Assembly (NCBI RefSeq): GCF_004664715.2
Contig: NC_051074.1
Span: forward strand, 22,484,058 to 22,548,057
Source of the DNA: Peromyscus leucopus
Taxonomy: Eukaryota; Chordata; Mammalia; Rodentia; Cricetidae
Direction of reading: 5' to 3'
Length of the DNA stretch: 64,000 nucleotides
Translations under genes and position numbers: made by a program
Notes under the pieces: generated by a model
Seen by the model: only the letters and a program-made list of their open reading frames with translations
Told to the model about the DNA's origin: nothing
The model's database searches: none
Shown: piece after piece, positions 10,984 to 22,740 of the stretch
Position numbering within the stretch: the first letter of the stretch is position 1
Layout: each line of letters starts with the position of its first letter

Positions 10984-11185
10984 GAGCATTGGTCGCTCTT
11001 CCTGAGGACCCAGGTTCAATGCCCAGCTCCTACCCGGTGGCTCACAATCATCTGTATGTAACTCCAGGCCGAGGGGATCCAGTGCCCTCTTCTGGCCTTT
11101 GAGGACAGCAGGCATGTCCAGAATACGTAGACATATGTACAGGCAAAGTATATATATAATACATACATGTAAAATAATAAAATAT
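10984..11185 (+). mobile_element. B2 SINE, sense, head slightly truncated
   Basis: AGAGCATTGGTCGCTCTTCC, GAGGACCCAGGTTCAATGCC, CGGTGGCTCACAATCATCTG and a tail of ATGTAAAATAATAAA follow B2; the first few bases of the head are lost. It lies at the tail of the L1 3' end. Confidence 0.88.
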
Positions 11186-13619
11186 TTTGAGAAAAATACT
11201 TGTATCTGCACTGAACACACACATACTTGTTTTCCTTGTTACTATTTCCAAACAATAAAGTGTAGCAGCTATTCTACGACAGTTCTCACAGGTATTGTAT
11301 TATCTGGAGATGATTTGAAATGTACAGAGAGACGGGCGTAGGCTATGTGCAAGTGCTCAGGCATTTTATATAAGAAATTTGCATATCTGTAGATTTTGGC
11401 ACAGAGTGTGTGTTCTGTAACCACCCCCTCCCCAGGGTACTAAGGAATAGATTACACCCCTACCCCGTGTGAGTGTGTGTGTGTGTAGACAAACGTAATC
11501 ATATATCAGGTAAAGCAGCCTGGATGAATGGGTATATGCTTAGTGATAACTCTGGTTACAATATTGTGGGTCATTTTCTCCCATTGTTGATTATTTAATA
11601 TCCTGGTTTTCTACTAGGCCTATATTGCTTTTATAATATTGATAACGTTTATAATTGCGTTTATAATATGGATAACGTAGGGAGGGGAATGGAAGATGAC
11701 TACTGCAGGAGAAAACCTGATGCTCCAGGAGGATCAGAGCCCTGAGGCTGGGGATGAGAGTCAGCTGGGAAGGGTCAGGTCTCGTGGGACACTTTGGTTC
11801 AGGACTCGTTTGAGACCCCCCATGTCTTCATCTCTTTTAGTTTTTTGGAGATACACAGAAGGCAACTTTAAGGGATTCTTCCCATGGCTGTCCTGTCCTC
11901 ACTGGGGCTGCAAAATCAAGAATTATAGATCTTATGTTCTGTCTTGACTCTCGGAGCATTGGAGGCTAAATTTAAATGGAAAGTGACTTGAAGGTTTAAG
12001 GACCTAACAGCATCAAGTGGGCTGAGAAACCACGGACAGGAAAGCTGACTGAAAACACCTGTGGGCTGTCAGGACCCGCCAAGCTTCTGATAGAAGATCT
12101 GCGTCCCAGCCTCCATTGGTATCTACCTCTCTGACACCGCAGGGGAACTGACCTGCAGATGGAATTCCCATCCCCAAGTTCCTTTTCCGCCCTCTGAAAC
12201 TGCAGGTCCCGAGTCACAGGCACACGGTTCCAGTCCCGAGGAGATGCTGGTGTCCTTCTTTGCTCTGGCTAAAGGAGAATCTGCTTTTGTTGAGGTAGGT
12301 TCATTTTCTTTTATTTCCATGCCACCTCCATCAGTCCCAATCCAACAAAGACAACTTGTAACAAGAACTGGCCCCTAAACCTTGAGAACTGTGTATTTTT
12401 CCCCTAATGGGAGGAATGACTTTGAAATTTAGATTTGTGTATATGGATTTCAGCACAGATTGTAAAAATAGCGTCTTAATGGGGTTGACCCTTCCTGGGG
12501 AAACTTGGTTGAACGAAATTTAATGTTCACTATTTTTAGCTGAAGCAATTTCCCCCCATTGCATTCTGTTGGGTCTGACTCAGTACCTATCTGTTTTTTC
12601 CTCGTCTATTTCAAAACATAACTTAAGAATATAGAAGTAATAACTCTTCCCCTAAGATGCTGTTTCAAGAGAGAACCTAAGTTGGTCCCTTCCCCCACTC
12701 AGCATTTAATCTGTAATTTTGCAGGTTACTCTCATTTGCAGATTTTAGAAGGTGCCTTTTATTCTCCTCGAAGTGTTAAAGCAATTTAGATTAATTGGCC
12801 TTGGAGTCTTTGATACCCATTTTAAAGACATTTTAAAATCCGTTGAAGACGATACCCTTTCATATGTGATAAGTAAAATTCTTGGCAGATGAAAGCCCTC
12901 TCTTTCTTTTTGTTTTTGCACAAAAGAAACTTTCAGAGCTGTAGGAAAACTGCAGAGGTGAGAAGAGAGTGCTCCCATGTTGAAGACCAATTCCTTTCTT
13001 CCCTCCTCTGGGAATCTTACCCTTCACAGCTGCTTGGAGAAAATGGGAGCAGAATTAGGGTGCCGGCTCTCCTTTCAGGACAAAGGATGACTGGCAGGCA
13101 CTCCACATGGTCCCCACCACACTCTGCATTTGATGGCCACTGTCTAAACATATTTATCAGGCCAAATATTCCACCACAAACAACACATGCACAAGCTAGT
13201 GCCACTCCCTGAGGACCAAGGGTCAGGAATAAAGCTAGCCATGTGGTTCCTCCAGGGTAGGATGATTCCTTAGAGTCCCTGAATGATATTGAGAGTGGTA
13301 GAGTGGGACCTTCCTGGCCTTGCCTCTGACTTTAATTCCTCCATTAGATTGTCAGTCCTGGGTCTAGCCTTCGAAAGGTAGACATAATACAATCTCAGTC
13401 TCTCTCTCCCCTTGATTATTAGAGACAGAGTCTATGTAGTCAAGGCTAGCCCCAAATTGGAGACCCTCCTGACCAAGTCTTGGACTCTCAGAATTCACTG
13501 ATATCCCTGAACTTGAAGTAAGGTGTGGACATGGTGCAGGCATCACTTGCGCTTGGTGTATATTTCTGTGGGGCCATTGGCCAGAATGGTAGAAAGCTTG
13601 GTTGATAAGTCTGAGAAAC
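11186..13619. other. No feature recognised
   Basis: About 2.4 kb with a short GTGTGT run near 11466-11486 and a nearly duplicated TTTATAAT(A/T)TTGATAACGT near 11628-11678. Frames in 11696-13212 are short and unmatched. No SINE or LTR recognised. Confidence 0.3.
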
Positions 13620-13740
13620 TCTTGGGAGTAATGCTAAATATCTATAATCCTATTACCTGGGAGGCTAAGGCAGAAGGATGGTGAATTCCAGACTAATCTG
13701 CACTCTAGTGGCATGACAAGAAACAAGGCCAACACACCTC
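13620..13740 (+). mobile_element. Old B1-like SINE, sense
   Basis: TAATCCTATTACCTGGGAGG, CTAAGGCAGAAGGATGGTGA and AAACAAGGCCAACAC follow the B1/7SL right part with heavy divergence. Confidence 0.55.
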
Positions 13741-13831
13741 TTCAGGAACTCATTTTTTTTCTCCCTTTGGTTAAGTTACAACGTGTTGCCTTAGTGATGG
13801 GGAGAAAAGATGCCACTAAAGGTCAACAAAG

Positions 13832-14040
13832 CAAACTGAGCCCGGTGGTACAAGCCTGTAATCCCAGCGACTCTGGAGTCTAGGCCAGGTGATAGCAAGT
13901 TCAAGGTCGGCCTGGGAAACTTAGCCAGATCCTGTCTGCAGTAAAAGGTACAGAGAGCTGAGGATGTAGCTCAGCAATACTGCACTTGCCTAGGGTATGG
14001 ATTCAAGCCCCAGAATGTTGAAACAAACAAACAAACAACA
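13832..14040 (+). mobile_element. B4-type SINE (B1 + ID), sense
   Basis: GAGCCCGGTGGTACAAGCCT, TAATCCCAGCGACTC and CAAGGTCGGCCTGGGAAACT (B1) run into GCTGAGGATGTAGCTCAGCA and TGCCTAGGGTATGGATTCAA (ID), ending in (CAAA)n. A B1 part followed by an ID part defines B4. Confidence 0.85.
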
Positions 14041-14525
14041 GCAAAACCAGGGACCACCCTCAAAGTAAAAGATACAAGTGCCAAAGAACCAGCGGCATTC
14101 AGAAGTTGAGATCACAAAGATAACTGTCAGAAAGGGACTTTATTTATTTTTTTAAAGCTTTTCAAAGAAGCATTTATTTGTAGTATGTGCATTACAGTGA
14201 TCACAACACAAGAAGCCAAGAACAGCCCCCTAGTCACAAGCAGCTCAGCTTGACATGTCCTTCTAGATGCTGCAAGTGTACACACACGTAGGGAATTGAG
14301 ATTATATAGTATGAGCATTAAAGCCAACATATTACAGAGGAAAAGAAATGCACAGCTATTAGCACATGGCAGTGATCCTCATATATTGGAAGCCAACAGA
14401 GTTGAGGCCAAGCATGGCAAGTCGACAGAAAGGATTTCTGCTTCAAGCAATTGTGGGAGCCCTAATAAACAAACACACACAGTGTTAACAATAATTAATA
14501 CCTCCACTTAAAAGATAACAAAATA
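14041..14525. other. No feature recognised
   Basis: Contains a T-rich run at 14138-14155 followed by unclassified sequence; it could be a reversed 3'-end fragment with a poly(T), but I cannot assign a parent. Confidence 0.25.
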
Positions 14526-14703
14526 GGCTGGGCGGTGGTGGCGCACGCCTTTAATCCCAGCACTCGGGAGGCAGAGCTAGGCATATCTCTGAGTTTGAGG
14601 CCAGCCTGTCTACAGAGCGAGATCCAGGACAGGCACCAAAACTACACAGAGAAACCCTGTCTCAAAAAACCAAACCAAACCAAACAAAACAAAACCCAAA
14701 ATA
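14526..14703 (+). mobile_element. B1 SINE, sense
   Basis: GGCTGGGCGGTGGTGGCGCA, TTTAATCCCAGCACTCGGGA, ending AAACCCTGTCTCAAAAAACC with an (ACCAA)n tail. CAAAATA on both sides is a weak 7-bp target duplication. A young-looking copy, close to the consensus. Confidence 0.93.
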
Positions 14704-14882
14704 GACCATGTAAATGTCCAATAGTAATATGCTATATAAATGTCCAAGGGTCAGGGGATTATTAACTATTAAGATATAAATTCACTCTAGTCTAATTCTC
14801 AGGGAGCCAAAAGGCACATCTTTGTAATTGACAAGCAAGCTATAATAGTCATAAAGGCCTGCATTAATTTTTAAAACATTAT

Positions 14883-15404
14883 TGTAGCAGGAATCTTCAA
14901 AGTTCTTATTAATAAAAATCAAACCCGAGGCCAGTTATTGGGGTGAATACTGGAAGGTCAGAGAGACAGAACAAGCCACAGCTAACCTCACCTGGCCAGA
15001 TCCTCAGCTGGTCTTGTTTCCTCAGACTGGAAGCTTCTGTGTCCTCAATCCAGAATGAATCTCAGCTGAACTGTGCTGCTTGAAAGCCTGAAGTTTAACC
15101 AGCCACATGCTTAACCAGCCAAATGCTGCTAGTTTCTGGTCCTCACGCCTTATATATCTTTCTGCTTTCTACCACCACTCTCTGGGATTAAAGGCTGGCT
15201 TTCTGGGATTAAAGGTATGTGTCACCATGCTTGGCTGTTTCCAATGTGGCCTTGAACTCACAGAGATCCAGAGGGATTTCTGTCTCTGGAATGCTAGGAT
15301 TAAAGGCATGTGCTATCACTGCCTAACTAGTGGCTTTTCTGTTCTCTGACCCCAGATAAGTTTATTAAGGTAAACGATATTTTGGGGAACACAATACCAC
15401 CACA
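14883..15404 (-). mobile_element. Solo LTR of an endogenous retrovirus-like element, copy 2
   Basis: A 522-bp element of the same family as 10372-10872 and 23879-24413. On the minus strand it starts TGTGGTGGTATTGTGTTCCC and ends GATTCCTGCTACA. Perfect 6-bp target duplications CATTAT lie at 14877-14882 and 15405-15410. The minus strand carries TATATAAGGCGTGAGG and, downstream, a CCAG|GTGAGG donor-like site. No internal region. Confidence 0.92.
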
Positions 15405-15566
15405 CATTATTTTAATTTTTACTTATTTTACAGTTGAGTCGTGATGTCATTTGATATGGGGGAGGCCCATAAATTTTATAATTGTCCAAAGGTCATAGGT
15501 TAACACAAGTCAAGGATGTTGTTCAGGGTACCTTCAGCATCTATGAGCTGCAGAGTAGAGTTTACC

Positions 15567-15620
15567 CAGGAAGTGGAGTTCACACAGAAAGTGGAATTTA
15601 CTCAGGAAGTGGACTTCACT
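15567..15620 (+). repeat. Three tandem 18-bp units
   Basis: CAGGAAGTGGAGTTCACA, CAGAAAGTGGAATTTACT and CAGGAAGTGGACTTCACT lie head to tail; further right the periodicity fades (CAAAGAAATTCAG). In one frame it gives a repeating (G/S)-(V/I/L)-(H/Y)-(T/S)-(E/G)-S-G pattern, but nothing suggests translation. Confidence 0.85.
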
Positions 15621-15796
15621 CAAAGAAATTCAGGTTTTCTGGCTTGGCTGTAAAGTTGGTAGAGGGAAGAAAGAAAATACTTTGACCTTTATACGTCTGA
15701 TTTTTCCATCATGGTCTATCCCAACACAACTTAATGGGTTACCAGTCCCTTTAGGGTGTGGCCTGTTGGTAATTGCCCTGGGCGGGCCTTGGTAAA

Positions 15797-15799
<3 letters not shown>

Positions 15800-15846
<47 letters not shown>
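15800..15846 (+). repeat. (GT)n microsatellite
   Basis: About 23 GT units. Confidence 0.97.
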
Positions 15847-15850
<4 letters not shown>

Positions 15851-15977
15851 CTATAAACAGGTAGATAGCATTTTAGCATGGGCTGAATGCTGGCCCCAAA
15901 GCATCAGGTGTGGACAGTGGACTTCTGAGTTTCCCAGTTCTTAGGTTTATGACTTATTCATATAGCAACTACCAAAG

Positions 15978-16020
15978 TAAAAAAAAAAAACAAAAAACAA
16001 ACAAACAAACAAACAAAAAA
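15978..16020 (+). repeat. A-rich (CAAA)n tract
   Basis: A run of A followed by AAAC/CAAA units, probably the tail of a lost retroposon. Confidence 0.7.
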
Positions 16021-16592
16021 CTGTTTCAGAGAAATCGAGGACTTGTCAGATTCAGTGCTGGCTTTAGCCCTCTAAACCTAGCTACAGAGAGCCCATCCCT
16101 GAACATGTTTTCAATTTACCAATTTTCTAGTTGAACTACACAAACACATACAGATATTGAAATGGGCCAGAAGTCAGGTTTCCCTAACCCCATACCTCCT
16201 CCATGCTTGATAGGACATGTGGTCTCTGACTCCATAACAGACCCCACACTTTCTCAGTCATGTTCTGCCTGAGAGGACAAAGGGCCCCTCCTTTCTTGGA
16301 AGGAAACAATGCTTGTAAAATTCCCGAATTTTTTTCCCTTTATAAACTTTATATTGTCTTACTTTGAAGCAAGAGTTCTTTGTGGCAGGAGCCTACCCTC
16401 CTCTCTAGCTTAAATAAAAAGATGTTTATTTGGCCTTAGGTTTGTGGAGGCCTATAAATTACTTGAGATGGATGTTTCGTATAGGTGCTGTATGGTTAGT
16501 AGCTATGTTACTTGCTGGGTGTCTGGGTGAAGATATAATGGAAATACTATGGCTTCCCCTTGAGAAATCACTCTGTACACTAGAGTGGAAGC

Positions 16593-16779
16593 AAAGTCTC
16601 TCTCTCTCTCTTTCTCTCTCTGGTTTTTCGAGACAGGGTTTCTCTGTGTAGCTTTGCACCTTTCCTGGAGCTCACTTGTTAGCCCAGGCTGTCCTCGAAC
16701 TCACAGAGATCCGCCTGGCTCTGCCTCCAGAGTGCTGGGATTAAAGGCGTGCGCCACCATCGCACGGCGGAAAGTCTCT
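16593..16779 (-). mobile_element. B1 SINE, antisense, with 9-bp target duplication
   Basis: The element (about 16602-16770) reads TTCGAGACAGGGTTTCTCTG ... CTGTCCTCGAACTCACAGAG ... GGGATTAAAGGCGTGCGCCA, the B1 complement. AAAGTCTCT at 16593-16601 and 16771-16779 is the target duplication. A (CT)n run sits at its poly(T) end. Confidence 0.93.
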
Positions 16780-18488
16780 TTAATAGCATTTGTCTGGCTG
16801 GGGCTAATTCCCAAGGAAGAGCTGGCCTCAGACAGAAGATTTTACAAACTTATATACACTTTAGGCTTGTGCATTTTACATGAGCGGCCATCATTAAATC
16901 TCTTTTAGGTCCTGGCCCCAGGTTATACTTTGGACAATTTAAATGGACAAGGAACTTCAAGTCTGGTCACGTGGCAGATGAGATATTTGCCAAGCGAAGA
17001 CAGTATTACTTCTCAGCACATCTGTGGTGTTATTTTCTAGTAGCTGTTAGTCAGGTTCATCTTGCCCACCTGGCAGAATTATGCTTTTTCTGATCAGAGC
17101 TGGGGGACTTAATGGTGGCTTTGACCCTGCACTGCCCCTTTTCAGCTGCCTCGGAGAGATGCGTTCTTTGATATGTGTGGTGATGGACCTAATGGCTGGT
17201 TGTAAGTCAGGGTTGTCTTCTATTGTTATGGAAATAGAACCCAATTGGAGGACAATCTTGGTGAGTGAACATTAGCAGAGACTTTTCTTAGCATCCCTAA
17301 ACTTCAATGATGGTACAAATTTTCTTTCTTTCAGCCTCTACCAAGTCTGGCTAGCACAGTACTTACCTTACAGTCATATTGGATACAGTGATCATTTAAC
17401 TAAATTTATTTGTTTATTAGTAAATCCTTTATAGCATCAAATGTATAACTCACGTTTTCCTGCATCTAAGGCATTAGTCCCTGAGTACTTTAAACCATGA
17501 CTATCACACCAATCCACTAGAGCCAGCACCCAGGCAGGGCTTCTTACAACCTGGTTAAGCCATCAGCAACCCAGAAAGGACAGAATGCCATGGTTTGAAT
17601 TTGAAATGTCCCCTGTAGATTCATGTGTGAAAAGTTTCAGAAGAGGGGCTTCAAAGGGACCCTGGGACTGACGTCTGGGGAATAAGGTCATTGAAAGAGT
17701 TACTAAAGCCATAGACAGGAAGCTAGGCACCAACGTGGGCAGGGGTTAGAGAGTTCAGGCCCCAGCACCAGAAACAGCCAGCATGGGGGGCCATGTGGCA
17801 GAAGTCAGGTCTGTCCAGGCAGGAGGCAGCGAGGGGGTGGGAGACGGGGTGTGACTTCAATGCCCCTTTGGTGTAAACTCAGTTCCTGGGAGGGAGCCTG
17901 GCTCTGGGATGGGTTTGGCTAGGTGCTCACAGACAACGTCTCCATCCTGTCTGCAGATACTGGAGCCTGGGTCATTCTAACATTATGTCCTCACAGCGTG
18001 TTGCTTACTTATCCCAGACTGGTGGTGCCATCCGGAAGGTTCCGGAAACAAGATACTGGAGCTTCTTGGAGCAAGTATGTCCCTGAGGGTTGTTCTCTGA
18101 ATGTTACACCTGGTCCTGACCCCTTTCTGGCCTCTGTTTCCTGTGTTGCTATCATTATGTTTTGTTTTGTCTGGGCTCCGTAAGTTATATGCCCAAGGAC
18201 TGTGTGGTGAAATCATTGACTCTATGAACTCAATCAATTCTTCCTCTCATGGATGGTGTTGGAAGGCGTCCTATTACACCTATAAAATATCTGAGGAATG
18301 GACAAAGCTAAGGTCTGGCAGACACAAGGGGACCTTGGCTAAGTGGCTTTTGGTATAATCAGGTATCAGGAGAGAGAACCCACACAGTGTTTTGTTGAAT
18401 ATAAAGACTTATTGGGGTTGGGATGATAGATGGGTGGGTCAAGGGTTTGTCACACAAATATGAGAATCTGAGATGGGTTCCTCAGCGA

Positions 18489-18489
<1 letters not shown>
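16780..18489. other. No clear feature; possible old LTR/MaLR-like sequence near 17590-18200
   Basis: CATGGTTTGAATTTGAAATG at about 17590 followed by GTCATTCTAACATTATGTCC and similar phrases resembles old rodent LTR-like repeats, but I cannot place boundaries. The rest is unclassified. Confidence 0.3.

Positions 18490-18554
<65 letters not shown>
18490..18554 (+). repeat. (GT)n microsatellite
   Basis: About 30 GT units with one TTTG interruption at 18538-18541. Confidence 0.97.
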
Positions 18555-18720
18555 CTGTGTCCTGCTGAGTTTAATTAGGGTTGCCTGAGTGAGCATGCCT
18601 GGAGGCTATTTGCATAAGCATGGGCAGCTTATCAGTGGAGAAAGTGATACCTTCTCCCAGAGACAGCTGACACAAGTTCCTTAGGGAGGGGTGGGGCCTC
18701 AAGACAAGGTGTTGACAGGG

Positions 18721-18950
18721 AGGCTGGAGAGATGGCTCAGTGGTTAAAAACATGGGCTGCTCTGCCCGAGGATCCAGGTTTGGTTTCAAGTATTCCCATG
18801 GCAGCTTACAACCTCCTGGATCTCCAGTTCCAATGGATCCTATGTCTTGCTTCCTTGGGTACCAGGTATACATGTGGTACATACTATATGTTGTGTGCAT
18901 ATATCGCAGGCAAACATACACATAAAACTATTTTTTTTTAAAAAGGAGAA
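18721..18950 (+). mobile_element. B2 SINE, sense
   Basis: GGCTGGAGAGATGGCTCAGT, GGTTAAAAACATGGGCTGCT, CATGGCAGCTTACAACCTCC and an A-rich tail after CAAACATACACATAAAAC follow B2 through its full length, with an extra segment before the tail. Confidence 0.9.
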
Positions 18951-19863
18951 TGTTGATAGGCCCAGTCTGTGCAGATCTTGTGCTGCCAACAACAGTGAGT
19001 CCATGACGGCAGTGGCCATGATGCATCCAGAATAAATTGTTTTGTGACGTCTTCCCTAACCTTAGTTCTTTCCATGCCCTCTCCTGTGACGTTTCCTGCA
19101 TCTTGAGGGACACTGCAGATGCCCTGTTCAGAGCAGATCACTCCGCTGTCACTGTCTCCGCGCTCTGACCAGTTGTCATCTGCCTGATGCAATAAGAAGC
19201 TTTGGACCAAGGCTGAGGGCAGCACGGATCCTGCCTTCCCATCATGGGTGGAAAAGGCAGACGAGGCTATGCAAATCCTGCAAAGCCAAAACCAAAGCCA
19301 GGTCAAAGGAACAGAAACCAAGCTCTCATGGTAAGCTCACCGAGAAAGTAACCAGCCAGAAGGGGCAAAACAAGCGCGGAAAGTCGTCACTGAACCGAAG
19401 AAGTCAATGTCAGCGGTGGCGGCAGGAGATGGGAACAGCCACAGTGTGTCAGACAAGAAGACAAGACAAAAAGGGGACAAGAGCAGAGAGCTGGGGAAGG
19501 CAGAGAGAGCTGGGAGAGGAAGAACAAAGCCCTCACAGGACCTGTGGGCTGGACTCCAGACTGGTGCGGTCTGCATTTTCTCTCCTTCCTGGGGTTTCCA
19601 CTGAGTTCTTGCCCTGGTGACCTCTCAAGGCCCCCAGGACAGGCCAAGGAAGCACTGGGCATGTCTGAGAGAAGCTGTGTGGTGTGCTTTGGCTCAGCTG
19701 TAGCAGAAAGGGATGAAGATACGAACCTGTGCCTGTCCTTGGAAAAACTGAAGCTCTCCTTTCCCTGAAGGCACACCAAAAGGGTGGGTGTGCGGCGGAT
19801 GCCGTCCCTGGCACCCAGGCCTACCCAGAAGTGGCTTTTCCTGTATATGTCTATCTGACTGTC

Positions 19864-19869
<6 letters not shown>
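18951..19869. other. Possible old L1-3'UTR-like sequence, then no feature recognised
   Basis: GATAGGCCCAGTCTGTGCAG and ATCTTGTGCTGCCAACAACA near 18955-18990 resemble a phrase of the rodent L1 3'UTR; beyond about 19240 I recognise nothing. Long overlapping frames in 19387-19869 are compositional. Confidence 0.3.

Positions 19870-19930
<61 letters not shown>
19870..19930 (+). repeat. (TC)n microsatellite
   Basis: About 30 TC units, located at the tail end of the adjacent antisense B2. Confidence 0.97.
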
Positions 19931-19932
<2 letters not shown>

Positions 19933-20098
19933 ATGTGTACTGGTGTTTTGCCTGTATATATTCTATGTGAGGATGTTGGGTCCCCTGGAACTATAGTTAC
20001 AGGCAGTTGTGAACTACCATGTGGTTCCTGGGGATTGAACCTGGGTCCTCTGGAAGAACAGCCATTGCTCTTAACTGCTGAGCCATCTCTCCAGCCCC
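19931..20098 (-). mobile_element. B2 SINE, antisense
   Basis: CCTGGGGATTGAACCTGGGT, CCTCTGGAAGAACAGCCATT and CTGAGCCATCTCTCCAGCCC are the complement of B2, ending exactly at the SINE head. Confidence 0.93.
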
Positions 20099-20142
20099 TT
20101 TCCTATGTTCTTATTCCGTGTGTATCATTTAGAATGTAATAA

Positions 20143-20480
20143 GATGAGGAAGGCTGGAGAGAAAGAAGGCTCAGTGGATAAGAGAGCCTGCTTTGAAAGC
20201 ACAAGGACTTTAAATCCCCAGCATACTGATAGAAAGCTGTCTGTGGCTGTGGACACCTGTAAGCCAAGTGCTGTGGAGATCTGAGGTGGAAGGATGACTG
20301 GAGCCTGTTGACTGGGCTTGGTGCAAGATCCTGTCTCAAGGGAACAAGGAAGAGAATGATTGAGCAGGATATCTGATGTCATCCTTTGGCCTCTTCCACA
20401 TGTGTGTACACATGTACACATGTACACACACAAGAATTTGCATACATCCCCACATTCACATATACAACACACATACATAC
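20143..20480 (+). mobile_element. B3-type SINE (diverged B2 family), sense, with CA-rich tail
   Basis: GGCTGGAGAGAAAGAAGGCT, CAGTGGATAAGAGAGCCTGC and the stretch GTAAGCCAAGTGCTGTGGAG follow a diverged B2/B3 structure, ending in a CACATG/ACATAC-rich tail. Confidence 0.7.
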
Positions 20481-21480
20481 AAAAAATAAACAAAACACCA
20501 TCACACAATAGTATGTGCGGCACCCAACCGCAGCTAGGGTTCTAAAGGTGCTTTACACATACTAACTCACTGAGTTCTCCTCACAGCCCCAAGCAGTGAG
20601 TGATAAACACTCTCACGCTGCAGAGAAAAACACAGAGACGCAGGCGAAGCAACTGGAAAGGGGCAACCGGAAAGCAGCCGACCACATCCTGGTGCCCTGG
20701 CTAGCCATAGCAATTCCTCCTGAGGGACACAGCCCTTTGATACGACCAGCCCTGCTTTTTAAAACATACCAGCCGTTAATTTATTTTATACTACCATAAG
20801 CTGCCACTATTCTATGGCCAGGGGGACAGTATTTCTGTGCCTCTGTCATTTAGGATGGTTACTTATTTGATTGAGATTTAATGAGTAGAAATAAAAAACT
20901 GCTTTCGGTGTATAGACATTTGCAGGTAATATATATTCAAAACAGGCTAGTCAAAAGTCAAACATCTGTTGGACACATTAATTTTTTGTGGGAGCATTAT
21001 TGTCTCATTCTGATACAAATTTGCTGGAAAAAAATGTCTCGATATTTACAAATTGGCTTTGACGTTCTGGGCAGGAATTGCCCTTCTGAATTGATGAACA
21101 TGTTTTGTGGAATCACTGGGCTGAAATGCCATTAGCCACGAGGAAGATATGCATTGCAACCGAGTCCTGGGTATGTTGATAAAGTCATCAGCACATCCGC
21201 TGTTCGGTGACAGACAAATTTATATTAGCCTGTCAGCCTTTACAGTTGTACCAGTCAGCCCAGCTCCTGCTTTGCCAGCTGAGGGCACCCAGCCTCCACT
21301 CCCATTGATCTGATTGCTCCGCCATCTTGAGAAACTGGATTTCAAACCACAGCAATGACATTGTGACAGTTGGATACACTAGGGCTGGGATGCTATGATT
21401 AGTTCATCAAGAAGGTAAGGCCATGACTAAAGAGAAGGCCCCTCTCTAAGGTTAATAACAATTCTTTTTCTTAAAAAAAA
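20481..21480. other. No feature recognised
   Basis: About 1 kb with no SINE, LTR or coding match that I can support; AT-rich around 20750-21060. Confidence 0.3.
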
Positions 21481-21486
21481 AAAAAA

Positions 21487-21690
21487 GGTTCAGTGGTTAA
21501 GAGTTCTGGATACTCTTCCAGAGGACTGAGGTTGTATCCCCAGCACCCACGTGGTGAATTACAGCCATCTCTAACTTCAGTTCCAGAGGATCTGACAGCC
21601 CCTTCTGGCATCTCCAGGGACCTGGATATGGCACACACACATGCGTGCAGGCAAAACACTTATACTCATAAAGAAATAAGTAATAATAAA
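21487..21690 (+). mobile_element. B2 SINE, sense, head truncated
   Basis: GGTTCAGTGGTTAAGAGTTC, TTCCAGAGGACTGAGGTTGT, CAGCACCCACGTGGTGAATT and a TAATAATAAAAA tail. It is preceded by an A run at 21474-21486, as if it entered an existing poly(A). Confidence 0.9.
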
Positions 21691-21799
21691 AACCCATATC
21701 TAAGATGGCAGAGACAGACCAGAGAAGATGGTTTCTCCCATGTGAGACAGATGAGGAAGAGCTGCTTGTTTCTGAAGTACTGGGCAAGTGTTAAGTATC

Positions 21800-22378
21800 G
21801 TGAAGCGCAAGTACAGTCACTAGTCAGAGACCTTGGGACACTCAGCCCTAAGTGAGAAGTCTCCATCAAATCCCCCCCCAGGGGGGGGGGCTCAGGAAAC
21901 CCCGCAGAAGAGGAGGCAGGCAGAGAGGATGGAGGATTCCAAGAAAACGAAGCCCTTTAGACCAACATAAGCAAAGCTCATGTGAACTCACAGAGACTGA
22001 GGCGGCATGCACAGGGCATGCGTGGGTCTGCTACGCCAGGTTGGGTCCTGGAGCTGAAAGGAACAGTGGACACAAGCCTGCATCCCTAACCCAGAAGCCA
22101 CCTCCAACTGATGACCACTTGCAAAGGAAAATTTACTTTTCTCCAAGCATCTTTTATTTCCGATGTGTTCGTTTTTGTTTTATATATGTATATTCATTAT
22201 ATCTTTATCCCTTAAAAGCCTGTTTGTTTTCTAAGGAGACACAGAAAGGGTGTGGATCCAGATGGGAGGGGACGTGGAGAGGAACTGGGAGGAGAGAGGG
22301 AGGAAGAACTGTGACCAGGATATATTCTACTGGAAAATAAAAAAATCTATTTTCAGTAGAGAGAAAAATGTGTTTCTA
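21800..22378 (+). mobile_element. L1 3' end (3'UTR), sense, 5'-truncated
   Basis: CAGAGACCTTGGGACACTCA, GAAGTCTCCATCAAATCCCC, CTCACAGAGACTGAGGCGGC, GTGGATCCAGATGGGAGGGG and GTGACCAGGATATATTCTAC with AAAATCTATTTTCAGT are the rodent L1 3'UTR to its terminus. A C/G run near 21873-21890 contains a CCCCCCCCAGGGGGGGGG hairpin-like motif. Confidence 0.82.
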
Positions 22379-22740
22379 ATGTTCACTTTCTGCAAATCAA
22401 CAAGGATGATGAAGGAGGACAATCTGATTCTCTGCTTGGCAGCTGCTGGGCTCTCCTTGATCCCAGCATTCCAGCGTTCCTTGAACAAAAAGGACTGCCA
22501 GTCAAATAGCCAGCCAGATGACCCTTGCCAGCACGAACCCCCTGGAGCATTCCCTGGACACCTTGAGGAAACCTGCTTCGCCCAGCTGATGGCCCTGGCT
22601 CCTGGAGATGCAGGCTTTTGCCAAGGCTGTTTGAAATCATTTGTCCCAGGCCTTTGGCTATCACCAGCCTCTGCAAATTCTAGATAACTCTATAAACATC
22701 TCCACCCAGGCCAGAAAAGAAGCCCTGGTGCTCTAGCGCA
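22379..22740. other. No feature recognised
   Basis: Unclassified sequence between two L1 elements of opposite orientation. Confidence 0.25.

Noticed and set aside
19387..19869. 160-residue minus-strand frame, the second longest open frame
   Set aside because: Composition is Ser/Pro/Leu-rich with no domain pattern, and overlapping long frames on both strands indicate base composition rather than coding.
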